A stretch of 64,000 nucleotides of DNA from Ecdyonurus torrentis. Its lineage: Eukaryota > Arthropoda > Insecta > Ephemeroptera > Heptageniidae. The DNA is taken from positions 24,135,430 to 24,199,429 of the forward strand of contig OX439132.1 of assembly GCA_949318235.1 (NCBI GenBank), read 5' to 3'. Under the pieces are notes generated by a model. The model worked only from the letters and a program-made list of their open reading frames with translations. It had not been told where the DNA came from and made no database searches. The number at the start of each line of letters is the position of its first letter. Position 1 is the first letter of the stretch. Below are positions 53,901 to 64,000 of the stretch, one piece after another. The translations under genes and the position numbers were made by a program.

Positions 53901-56900
53901 TGCCTGGTCAGTACTTTGTGCTACAAAGTATTTGAGCGTATAGAAGTCAAGTTAATACGTACTATATTTCAAGACAGAGAAATAATAACAATTCAAAATT
54001 AGCATTCATGAAATTACTCCAACATTAGCAGAATTTGATTTCAAGAAAAGGAAAGAATAAATTACGTAATTTATGCAGCATGCATTTATGTCATTATAGC
54101 ATATTATGATACTAAATTAAACAATTATACTGTACAACATAATTATGCTAAATGACCCATACTTATTATGCCGTATAGCACAGATTATGCTGTATCGATC
54201 AAATATTATGCTGTGCTAAAAATGAGCTAGCATAATTATCATTTTTTTGTTCATAAATAATCACCGGGGAGAAAAAAAAATAGACAAGTATACACGCGTT
54301 TTCTTTTTTCTCTCTCTCTCTCTTCTTCTTTTTGAGACAACGTGTAGAGGATTTAAAGCAAAAAGAAGAAATGCATAAAAATATTTAAATTGCTATAAGC
54401 AGAAAATAAGTTTTAAAAATACATAAAACACACACACACATACTACAAAATGTTTTGTTATATATAATCATGCAAGTGTTCCCGTCTGTTAAAAAAAAAA
54501 TAACGTGATTAACTTTTAATACACAATAAACTACATAAATTCATTCGATTGTATATATTTAAAGAAGGTAAAAAAAACTCGATTAATCGAATGTAATGCA
54601 CGAATGGATGTTTGCTTTATACATATAGGTTTGCTAGCTAGGAGAGAATCTAAAATGGTCCACTTGCATCCCAGCGTGTTCTGAGGTAAATTTAGTCCAC
54701 GGCAGCTCTCTTGGCTGACGTATCCAGCAGCAAGCAAAGCAGTATAGCAGCCACGAGACAACAAAACTCCTGTCTTTGTACAGCCATGCCTTGGCCTATT
54801 ATGTCAGGGATCACTTTGCATTCTCATCACTGACTCATACCTTCATTATAACGTCTATCACTAATTACAACATTTCCAATATATAATTAAACCAGGAATA
54901 TACAGATCTTTATTATACATAAATGTATTATAATCTAAATAATATATTATATTATACGATTATACTTCTTTTTTTTATGTTTTATTTTTACGAACATTCT
55001 ATTTTCTTTATTTTTAAACCATACGCTCTACTACTACAAAGAACTTCTCTAAATATAAAATATGTTATAGTAGAAAGAAAAGTAGAATGGAGTGTAAAAT
55101 CTTATCAAATTTAGATTATGCTAAATATGATAAAAATATTCATTTATAGAATTGCGTGTGTATCTTTATAATATATTTTTATTGATTGAAAATGGTAGTT
55201 ATTATTATTATTTTTTTACAAATTAAATCGATAATTTGTATTCAAATCACTAATAACGAATATATAATTATATTATATACAGCAACTTTTAATGTTTTAT
55301 TTTTCCGTACAAGTTAAAGTTTCTCACAAAAAGTACGTAATATAGCCGAGATAATTGCAATAATGATTTTTTTTTTTTATAATAAATACTGCATAGGAAA
55401 ATATAATATAAAAATATGACATTTAGACTAAATAAGTTCAAAACATAACGAAGAAAAAAATTGTGTTTCTTTAAGATTTGACAGCAAAATGCGATGTGTT
55501 GGCACAATTACCTCACGCGTTGTTCACAATTATTTAAATAAATATTTGTCCGCTGTTAATTATTTTTGTACGGTGTTTGCGGAGAGACTGTAGCATTAAC
55601 GTAACTTTTTTTTATAACATATAATATAATATACTGTTTTCGACATTAATTCAAAAAGGAAACTTACAGTTTATTAAATTAATGCGTAAAAATATATATA
55701 GAAATCAATAACTTATAAATAAGGAATGTATACGTGTAATAAATCAATCAAAAATCAATAATAATAATCTAGCGGAGTAAACAAAAAGGGGAGAGAAAGG
55801 GGGACATATAGCATAAAAAATATATAATAAAAAAAATCGAATTACCGGCGTTTGAGAGAGTAAAAAATACTATACACGCCAATTTTTCAAACCGTCCGTA
55901 TATACTTTGAAATTTATAATATACGAGTATATAAAAATAAAAATACCAATTCAGGCGAAAATTTATCAAGACACTGCACATACGTCAATAAAGTCACGAT
56001 TAACACCCTTGACTTGCCATGTTATCAGCGTCATGATTTGTTTTTGACAGCGCAAACTACACAACGTGAAGTCTGCTTATTTTACATCTCATTATACAGT
56101 ACCTCTTCAAAAAAACACTTATTCGAATTTAACGTTAGAATATTTTTGCATGCGCAAACGTGCTTTGTATTAAATAAAAGATTATTTTTAACTTCTCACA
56201 GTATTCAACCTTTAAAAACTATTCTATTTGCAAAGAGCAGAAAGTTTTAAAGTACTGTATATAACTTTGAAATCAAATTGTTATTTAGCTTTTAAGTCTG
56301 ATTTTCCATCATTTCTAAAATTTTCATGGTTTAGTGACAAGTCATCTTTATTTAAATGGTAATCTTCATGTAATTTGTTTATCATTTTGTATGCAAGAGA
56401 AGTTGAAGCAAAGTCACGAACTCATGATGAGCTCTGCAGAATGACAGACGAAGAAAGATGAAGACAAAAGTTGGTAGCCCTGTGATGTAATCAGGCGATA
56501 TAATACTAAAAGTCTCAGCACAGCAGTATCGTGCTCCTCCTTACATATTCAAGATAGCGAGGTCATAATTTGGTGATTTTATTTGTACACTGTATGATAT
56601 GTACCATCTTCCTTATCAGCATCATCACAGCATCTCTACATTCCCTGGACCTTTTTTTTTTTATTTATCTTCACGACAGTTCTTGTGATTACAAATAATA
56701 TAATGAGAATAAATCAAATTAAACTACTCGTAAAATAGAAACTATATATAAACATACGGTACAGATATAAAGCAAATAATCCCTCTTAAACAAAATTAGT
56801 AGTAAATACAATGGATTAAAATGTCTTAATTTTTTTTTCTCTCTCCGATTTAATATTAATTTTACACTTTCGATTAAATTCTCATACTTTTCTTTGACTG

Positions 56901-58959
56901 TTTTAATTAAATAAAATACAGTAGGCATACATAAATCGAAGAACTATATACATCTGTAGATTCCGAGCAATTTAAGTAGAACAAAGAGACGAGAGAGAGA
57001 GAGAGAGAAGGCATGAAGCATAAATATGTGAGCATGATAAAAAAGCGATACTTTTTTTTCTGATACCAAGGAGCATCAAACATAATACTGTAATTAAAAT
57101 AACGTTGTTATCATCATTATTAGTATGCCAAAATTATTATTATTTACTATAGCTTACAATAATCTTTCTGTAATTTTTAATATGAATTAAATATTACGAT
57201 CAATACGACTGTTTCTTTTTATATTTATTGGGTTTATAATATACATACAGCGGGACATTAAAAATGATAATACGCTATTATATACGGATGTTAGATTTAT
57301 ATCATTATAGGTAAGATATTGTAATCGTTTCTTTCAATAGTTGATAGTAAAACTGACTGATAAAATATTTGCCAAAGTTGATCGACAGGCGAAAGTGCAT
57401 GGTACACAATAAATTGCCTATACAAAAATTGATTAGGCCTAAACGAGCGCACTACAATTTAACGATATCAGTATATAACTCACGTGCGCAGTTTAAATTT
57501 ATAAGTCACGTTATCATTGGGTACCAATGTTTATTCTACATAACTACCTGGGGAGACGTAAAAGCAAACTTTAATATCGAGTACGGTACGTTTAATAAGG
57601 CGTGAGGAATTACGGTTACGTTTCAGTATGACTTAAATTAAAATCACACATATATATTCTCGCGCCAATTAATATAAGTAAGAATAAGACCGGAACCTCG
57701 TTTTAATTCAAAATCAATACACGGGAATTCTTTGCCATGTAGTTCCGGTAAAGAAAAACGTCGTTCTTTTATTAGGGCAGGTATATATATATATTCCAAT
57801 ATATTCCAATTTTATTATAAAAATTAGTGTTACCGCTAAAAAAATATATAAATATATAAAATTGCAATTTTTTATAATTATTAGCTCAAAACCCGTAACG
57901 GTGTGTATCGTATTCTTCAGTTAAAAATTTAAAGGTTCATTTCCATGTAATGTCAAATTTGAATGCAGTGTATCATGAAAAAATGTGAGGGTGATTTTGC
58001 AATGCTGATCGAGGGTTAAGAAATTAGTGGGAGCTAGGAGCGCGTCGTTTTCCAAACATTCTGTGATTGACGATTGGTTACCTAGCTTCAAATGCCAGTA
58101 TAGCATCCAATGGATAATGGATATGTAAAATGATATATATTTAAACAGCCTATATATAGCGTACTGTACGTATTACGAACATTTAAGTCGAAAATAATTA
58201 CCATAATAATTAGTTCACGTACACATATACTGTATAATCTGTATATCATAAAAATGATTATTCATAATTAAGATGTTTGATTCTTATTTTTGGGTTAAAA
58301 ATTTTAATAAGTCCTGCCTCTTCTACAACTTTATTGCTCTATTTATTTTCATCGCAAATTTGCACTCACTTTTAATGTATGATCATGATATATATTATAA
58401 TGTACATATAAAATATTATTTATATATCATTTTCTATAATTATATGCGTACAGGTCAATAAAGAAAATATATGATTAAAAATAAATTAAACAAAAACTAT
58501 TCCGAAGGTGCTAAAAGAGAAATAAAAAATTATAATATATGATATTTATAAGAATAATGCTATAATAGCTCATGCTAATTTATGTGCGGTCGTTTTGACA
58601 GAAAAACAGCGAGGCCGCCCGCGGCAGACCGAGCCGCGGGTACACGCGCTTTTACACGTGACGTTTCATTTTTAAAAAAAGATGTCAAGCAGAGGTGCCA
58701 ACGTAATAAAACCCAAGCGTCAAACCAACCACGTGGTTACTAGATTTAGTCAAAATACTTGGTATTAATTAATGAAAAATGTTAAAACACTATCACATTA
58801 GCAAGTATAAAATTTTAATCAATAAACAAACACCATTAAGACAGCAAACACAGGCAAGAAATTTCTATTTTGACGTAAATGTCAAAACTCTCATTCACAA
58901 AACAAATCTGACAGCTGGAGAAAAAACAAATGTTATTACTTACGCCGTTTGAATTTCAT
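41549..58959 (-). CDS. TGIF: TGIF-type TALE homeobox transcription factor, four coding exons
   Basis: This gene encodes a TALE-class homeodomain protein of the TGIF type, a nuclear repressor of the TGF-beta/SMAD and retinoid circuits. Coding exons in transcript order are 58944-58959, 42456-42784, 42112-42228 and 41549-41971. They join in phase to 294 residues. The homeodomain spans about residues 70-135, with [19 protein letters not shown] (the TALE three-residue loop) and the recognition helix [11 protein letters not shown]. The extension [17 protein letters not shown] follows. N-terminal features are PLNLS (residues 27-31, a CtBP-binding type of motif) and a short glutamine tract. The C-terminus has a Ser-rich acidic stretch, PPTPP and [16 protein letters not shown], matching the conserved TGIF C-terminal helix. 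The TGIF class is certain. The first exon is inferred from phase, donor and start context. Confidence 0.9.
42112..42228 (-). CDS. TGIF: TGIF coding exon 3: homeodomain recognition helix
   Basis: This exon has 117 bp and 39 codons, phase 0 at both ends, with acceptor ttggcag and donor gtgtgt. It encodes [16 protein letters not shown] (recognition helix) and the [15 protein letters not shown] extension, almost as in the fly proteins. It falls between longer open frames and is easily missed by ORF calling. Confidence 0.95.
42456..42784 (-). CDS. TGIF: TGIF coding exon 2: N-terminal region and first part of homeodomain
   Basis: On the minus strand the exon follows the acceptor tgtttcag and ends TTGCAG before gtgaga. 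It begins with two bases completing a split codon. It encodes PLNLS, a proline-rich stretch, seven glutamines and homeodomain helices 1-2, ending at LTVLQ. The homeodomain is split by an intron just before VCNWF; I recall this as usual for TGIF genes. Confidence 0.93.
43794..45089. mobile_element. Nested hAT-like element TAGAGAGCGSAGAAATAG with AATAGKTGA arrays
   Basis: Ends TAGAGAGCGGAGAAATAG and CTATTTCTGCGCTCTCTA are 18-bp inverted repeats with one mismatch. ATAATTAT flanks both (43786-43793 and 45090-45097), with one extra A on the left. Both ends carry many AATAGTTGA/AATAGGTGA units (43805-43912 and 44905-45070) in the same orientation. The remnant hAT end at 44174 lies inside. Confidence 0.7.
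44174..44240. mobile_element. Remnant left end of a CAGKGTCGGACT-type hAT
   Basis: CAGTGTCGGACTAGCC followed by GGAGCCCTCCTGGTCAGGGG resembles the ends of the MITEs at 33318 and 34706. No matching right end was found, so it is likely truncated. Confidence 0.4.
45421..45800 (-). mobile_element. LINE 3' end, copy B
   Basis: The minus strand encodes [12 protein letters not shown], matching [12 protein letters not shown] of copy A, followed by a shared 3' region with CTATCATTTCTAATTGTACC- and GTGTATTTTGATTGTAGGATG-like blocks (up to 21 bases). It is frameshifted and 5' truncated. It lies within the hAT at 43221-46385. Confidence 0.6.
46485..46541. repeat. (TG)n microsatellite
   Basis: A TG tract of about 56 bp followed by TAGTAGTAC and (TC)n. 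Confidence 0.95.
46565..46760. promoter_or_regulatory. CpG-richer island in the TGIF first intron (possible alternative promoter or enhancer)
   Basis: This 195-bp patch has GCTCGCGCGCG, GAGCGGAGCG and CACGTG, unlike its surroundings. TGTCA or TGACA occurs at 46622, 46722 and 46730, the last two as TGTCAAAGTGACA. No donor with a good consensus is visible on the minus strand. Confidence 0.25.
47067..47390 (-). other. Balanced-composition patch with ORF and isolated GTAAGT donor
   Basis: A 78-codon minus-strand ORF (47067-47303) includes [19 protein letters not shown] and [14 protein letters not shown], then ends in AT-rich sequence. Just upstream, ACGGAAGCATT is followed by GTAAGT, which could end an alternative 5' exon. 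I do not recognise a family; coding status is doubtful. Confidence 0.2.
47892..47933. repeat. (TA)n microsatellite
   Basis: TA tract of about 42 bp. Confidence 0.93.
49869..49890. repeat. Poly-G run of 22 followed by (AG)n
   Basis: An uninterrupted guanine run on the plus strand, able to form G-quadruplex structures, followed by AGAGAGAGAG. Homopolymer length may be affected by sequencing. Confidence 0.85.
54692..54787 (-). CDS. Short ORF resembling a secretory signal-peptide exon (unidentified)
   Basis: A 31-residue minus-strand ORF starts MAVQRQEF, continues with a hydrophobic core [17 protein letters not shown] and a plausible cleavage site before KRAAVD, then stops. It lies in a roughly 180-bp GC-richer patch inside the TGIF first intron, same strand. 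It may be the first exon of a nested secreted-protein or peptide gene with a donor near GCC/gtggac (weak), or a chance ORF. No second exon was found. Confidence 0.3.
   Translation of the reverse strand: MAVQRQEFCCLVAAILLCLLLDTSAKRAAVD
57921..58106 (-). CDS. 61-codon ORF of balanced composition, unidentified
   Basis: The minus-strand ORF starts [20 protein letters not shown] and continues through [16 protein letters not shown] to TAA. It stands out from AT-rich flanks and lies in the TGIF first intron, 0.8 kb before the first coding exon. There is no signal peptide, splice sites or recognised family. It could be a transposon fragment or a chance frame. Confidence 0.2.
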   Translation of the reverse strand: MLYWHLKLGNQSSITECLENDALLAPTNFLTLDQHCKITLTFFHDTLHSNLTLHGNEPLNF

Positions 58960-59310
58960 GTTGATTGTTTTTCGCTGAATAGATAAATGCTGATTTACAC
59001 TTGACTTTCTGCAGGTCTGTGTAAGAAGTGCACGTTTTAAAAGCGCTGAATGGCCTGTTACAAAATTAGACGAGAGCTGCGTCGAGCACATGTGCGTGCA
59101 TATTTTCACAGATTATGTCTTAAAAACTAATGAACATTGACTTACAACACAATTAGTATTTACAATTAATGTTTATACAAACATATTTTATAATATTACT
59201 TCTGCGGAGCGTGTAGTTTACGTCAAATCTTGGAAATTGTCACACGAAAAGTAAATGCCAACTCTCAGACAGGTCAAAGTCAAATGACAGACTGACAAGC
59301 AGGTGAATTA
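58590..59310 (-). promoter_or_regulatory. Putative TGIF promoter region with TGACA/TGTCA cluster
   Basis: This region around the candidate first exon is richer in GC and CpG than its surroundings, with an inverted CCCGCGGC/GCCGCGGG pair near 58620-58640 and an E-box CACGTG near 58656. Seven TGACA or TGTCA pentamers lie at 58596, 58683, 58880, 58909, 59239, 59285 and 59293. The one at 58909 reads TGACAGCTG, close to the palindromic TGIF site TGACAGCTGTCA. Promoter function is inferred from position only. Confidence 0.4.
58944..58959 (-). CDS. TGIF: Candidate TGIF first coding exon (MKFKR)
   Basis: On the minus strand ATG AAA TTC AAA CGG C is followed by a perfect donor GTAAGT and preceded by ATCAAC, a good arthropod start context. 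The one-base overhang joins exactly with the two-base overhang of the homeobox exon, giving MKFKRPRERLSS. Vertebrate TGIF isoforms also begin with a short basic MKxK stretch. The intron is 16,159 bp. The call is inference from phase and splice signals; other first exons may exist in the intron. Confidence 0.62.
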
Positions 59311-60937
<1,627 letters not shown>

Positions 60938-61029
60938 GTAAACCCTGTTTTCTGCTCCTAAAATGATGATCACCTATGGTTATTCAAAAATGCAATGCAC
61001 ATTTTTTCTTGCAAGAGAACAGGGTTTAC
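60938..61029. mobile_element. Foldback MITE GTAAACCCTGTT, copy 2
   Basis: Arms GTAAACCCTGTT and AACAGGGTTTAC enclose an interior that matches copy 1 (40339-40462) in the opposite orientation, including GATGATCA/GACGATCA and TGCACATTTTTTC/TGTGCATTTTTTT. Confidence 0.7.
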
Positions 61030-61694
61030 AAACAACACTTATATTATTTATTGTTAATAGTAACTTCCAAGAACAAATTTAAAAAAAAAAAAAAATAAAA
61101 AAAAAGTTCAGACTGCGATGCACAGTAAGACACGCTATTTATTTGTATATTATAGCCTATATTGTATAAAATGAATACATCCATAACTATTATGAAAGCA
61201 TTAAAAATCAGTGCATTAAGCTACCATTGTGATATAAAAATGTTGTGTTGCTTTTAACTAAGTTTTAGAAACTCTAACCTCTATCTTGTGTTAAAAACAT
61301 ACTTTTCTTTCTCCAAGTATGTAGATTTTTGGAATTTTTTTTTAAAGAATTTATGATAATTTATTAACTTGATAGAAAGATCAAGATCCTTACAAAAATT
61401 TGTAAATTTTACTATAAATTATAGGCCTAATAATAAAATTGGTTTGAAAATTTAGTAGAGAAATTTCCAGAGTAGAGGAAAGATTAAGGTATAATGACAA
61501 AATTTTATTAACAATGCTGTCTACATTAAAATTTTGAAAGTTAAAAATATTTGGTTAAAATTCTATGAATTCACATAGAATAGTTACAAAATTTTGTAAA
61601 ATGTTAAAGCCCTTGTCAACTTACTTTTTAATCATTTAGAATACCAGATTGATAATTGCCATACCTTATTATCCATAAATTAGACACCACTACG

Positions 61695-61899
61695 TTGATT
61701 TTGTATTTATTTTCATTTTGACAGGTATTTCACGCATCTGACGTCTTAATGTACCACCGCCAATCACAGTCACCGCTCTGGTCACTGGATTAATTTAAGC
61801 CCCTCCCTCAGTTTCTTTACCCCTATCACGGCTCCATCGGTACATTGTGACTTCAGATGCGTGAAATAACCGTCAAAATGAAAATAAATACAAAATCAA
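61695..61899. mobile_element. Foldback MITE with 60-bp arms
   Basis: TTGATTTTGTATTTATTTTC at the left is the exact complement of the right end, and the arms continue with ATTTTGACAGGTATTTCACG, CATCTGACGTC and a GTACC/GGTAC pair. The central loop is about 85 bp. It is noncoding. The target duplication is not clear. Confidence 0.75.
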
Positions 61900-62201
61900 A
61901 TTGTTGTGTTAATTTCCTCTATTCTTTCAAATTATCATGGTTTCTTTTCCTAAATTTATTTATCCTAATTATAGAAAAGAAGTAACATACCTCTAGAATT
62001 CTTCATGTTTGTATTTTGTCTTTGCAGAGTCATTTTAAAATAACAAGGAATTTACATACTATATAAAATTGCTAAAATATTATGTTAACACAATATTTTT
62101 ATTATCTATTTTCCACGGAATAATATGACAGTAAAATTAACAAAGAAGAAAGAAATTAATCACAAATAACATTAGAAATCTATACACTTGTTGCTTTATA
62201 T

Positions 62202-62303
62202 TTAAAATGCATCAATACGAGGGCCAGGGGCGTAGTGTTCTTTGCTCTCTCCCATCAAATACTGTCGATGACGTTCTAGTCTCATCGCTTCTAGACGCTT
62301 GTG
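62202..62303 (-). CDS. Likely terminal exon of an unidentified gene running off the right edge
   Basis: On the minus strand a 102-bp open segment follows the acceptor gttaacag and ends in TAA. It encodes 33 residues beginning HKRLEAMRLERHRQYLMG and ending YAPGPRIDAF. The base composition is much more balanced than the flanks, the first half is a charged, probably helical or coiled-coil segment, and a reverse-strand AATAAA (plus TTTATT, 62097-62102) lies 100 bp beyond the stop. I do not recognise the family. Upstream exons would lie at higher coordinates; I could not identify any before 64000. Confidence 0.55.
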   Translation of the reverse strand, partial: HKRLEAMRLERHRQYLMGESKEHYAPGPRIDAF

Positions 62304-63148
62304 CTGTTAACAAATCCAACAACATACAGGAATAAGTAATGCAACACTAAATCTGAACACCGATGATTACATTTGTGTTATCAACAAATCAAATCTAAAT
62401 ATCAGGAATGAGTACAACTGCAAAACTTGCCTGCTTTCTGTTGACACTTAAAATGGTCATGCAAAGGGGGAAAATTTTACCTCTTAAATACAAGTACAAT
62501 AACAGTAAAATTTTCTTGCTCTTTTTCAATTTTAAAATAAACCATTAATCTACACACCAATGATAGCCAGTTTTATTTTTTTCCCTTCATGTAAACTTGA
62601 TATTAACTTTAAGAAAATATTGTTAATCTTGGCTTTCTTTGTTAGTGGCAAAGTGAATGATAATAATTTTAGAGACGGAAGTCAAACTTTTTGGTTTATT
62701 ATTTTCTCTTATCAGTTATCATCCACACATTAGCTTAAAGGCTATATATCGAAGCAAAAATGAAAAATTCAGTTAAAAATTAAGTTGATAATGATGTGCA
62801 TCTTGTCCGGCTCTGATGCCGCGTAAGGGTGGGGGCGCTGTCTACTCTTTCCTCGTGACGTGTGCACTATCACTCGCCGATTCGCGATGCGCATGAATTA
62901 GCATTGCGAATTAATTTTAAATATAATTTGCAAATTTGGAAACGATGATGTAGAGAAAAAAATTGTACCAGAAGAAAGGTGCAATTTTTATCCATACAAT
63001 GAATGTAAAAAAATTTGAAAATGACATTTATTTAGTATTTATAACGTAAAAAATTATTTTATATTATTGTATGAGGCCGATTAAATGATTATAATAATAT
63101 ATTACGGAATGCATGTATATGTTAAGCAAAGTTTTTACTACATACAAA
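62304..63148. other. Noncoding or intronic stretch upstream of the 62202-62303 exon
   Basis: If the terminal exon is real, this is part of its last intron. A CpG-richer patch at 62805-62910 (GCCGCGTAAGGGTGGGGGCG and CACTCGCCGATTCGCGATGC) shows no open frame with splice sites. Confidence 0.4.
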
Positions 63149-63328
<180 letters not shown>

Positions 63329-63496
63329 TATATTATAAGTATATGTATGTGTTTGTGTCGTAGAAAATTATAACTTTTATAACAATTATTTAATTGCATT
63401 ATGCATTTCTGTAGAACGAAGTATTTATATATAAAAATTAGGTTTCAATACATTTTAAAATATGATCTAGTGCTTTTATGATATCACTGCCAGCAC

Positions 63497-63500
<4 letters not shown>

Positions 63501-63529
<29 letters not shown>
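63501..63529. repeat. (AG)n microsatellite
   Basis: A 29-bp AG tract. Beyond it, to 64000, I see only AT-rich sequence with no supported gene. Confidence 0.93.
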
Positions 63530-63532
<3 letters not shown>

Positions 63533-64000
63533 TGCAAAACAGTAGTATTTAAAAATGGAAACATTATTTTTAATAAATTATTATTCTGATTCGTCACTTA
63601 ATTAAAAATGTTTTTTTTTTTTTCCTTATTAGTTTTTTTAAAATTTAAAAACAATCGCACCCTCACTATATCAGCTAACCGAGTCAAACTAGTGTATCGT
63701 GTTGAGTTGCATTGTGAATCATTGGTTTTTTATTCGTGCTACATTCTTCCAACTAGCATTATATATTATAAATAAATACTCTATGGTATGTATTATTTAT
63801 TGCATTATTTTTACTATATTATAATAATCAGCTGTAATATTACTTATTTAATTATCATAAATGTGCATAATTTTATACACAGTATTGTATAATCATACTG
63901 CATTACACATAATTTATACATTTCATTTTTTACGCAATGCAATGTAGTTATACATTGATATAGCATATGTATACACACACACACATATATTATTATATAC

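Larger units (their letters stand above)
42785..58943 (-). other. TGIF first intron (16.2 kb)
   Basis: The intron contains the 3.2-kb hAT at 43221-46385, (TG)n near 46486, a GC-richer island at 46565-46760, AT microsatellites, a 22-bp poly-G run and several weak exon candidates listed separately. The stretches 48250-50400, 50900-54500 and 55100-57300 are AT-rich, and I see no supported gene in them. Long first introns of homeobox genes often hold enhancers, but none can be shown here. Confidence 0.6.

Noticed and set aside
57369..57605. 78-codon plus-strand frame starting near 57369
   Set aside because: AT-driven codon use, non-ATG start, no recognised motif and no splice support.

Overview
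The window is animal nuclear DNA, very AT-rich, with spliced genes, long dinucleotide microsatellites and many small DNA transposons. Two genes are clearly recognisable. The homeodomain of the second is closest, in my memory of the family, to the fly TGIF proteins (vismay/achintya). Together with short introns and mariner, hAT and LINE relics, this suggests an arthropod. I cannot place it further from sequence alone.

Layout: 1-29.6 kb is gene-poor. It holds microsatellites, poly-A/T runs and a few transposons: a palindromic mariner relic (1894-3055, inside an inverted repeat 1836-3091), a TAGGGTG MITE (7495-7821), a hAT element (22821-24184), a mariner-like element with 33-bp terminal repeats (25025-25941) and a hAT element carrying further repeats (26985-28734). 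A TATDN1-type TatD nuclease gene follows on the plus strand in five coding exons (29836-37724, 298 residues). Its third intron (4.6 kb) is packed with nested insertions: a LINE 3' end, a hAT with an 8-bp target duplication, two hAT MITEs, a second LINE 3' end and a foldback element.

After a 3.8-kb intergenic stretch of foldback elements, a TGIF-type TALE homeobox gene lies convergently on the minus strand. Its last three coding exons are at 41549-42784. A 16-bp first coding exon at 58944-58959 fits by phase, start context and splice donor, giving a 294-residue protein and a 16.2-kb first intron. That intron holds a 3.2-kb hAT with another hAT and a LINE tail inside it, plus some weak exon or promoter candidates. 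At 62202-62303 (minus) there is a likely terminal exon of an unidentified gene that continues off the right edge.

The two main genes are not functionally linked as far as I can see: one encodes a housekeeping metal-dependent nuclease, the other a transcriptional repressor. I found no intact transposase or reverse transcriptase, so every mobile element here looks non-autonomous or dead. I see no rRNA, tRNA or CRISPR. The more unusual material is the nesting of five hAT end-types with matching target duplications, repeated spread of the CRE octamer TGACGTCA by MITEs, tandem intronic hairpins, two TTAA-bounded elements sharing one TTAA, and TGACA/TGTCA sites clustered at the TGIF start. No wholly new biological system is evident.
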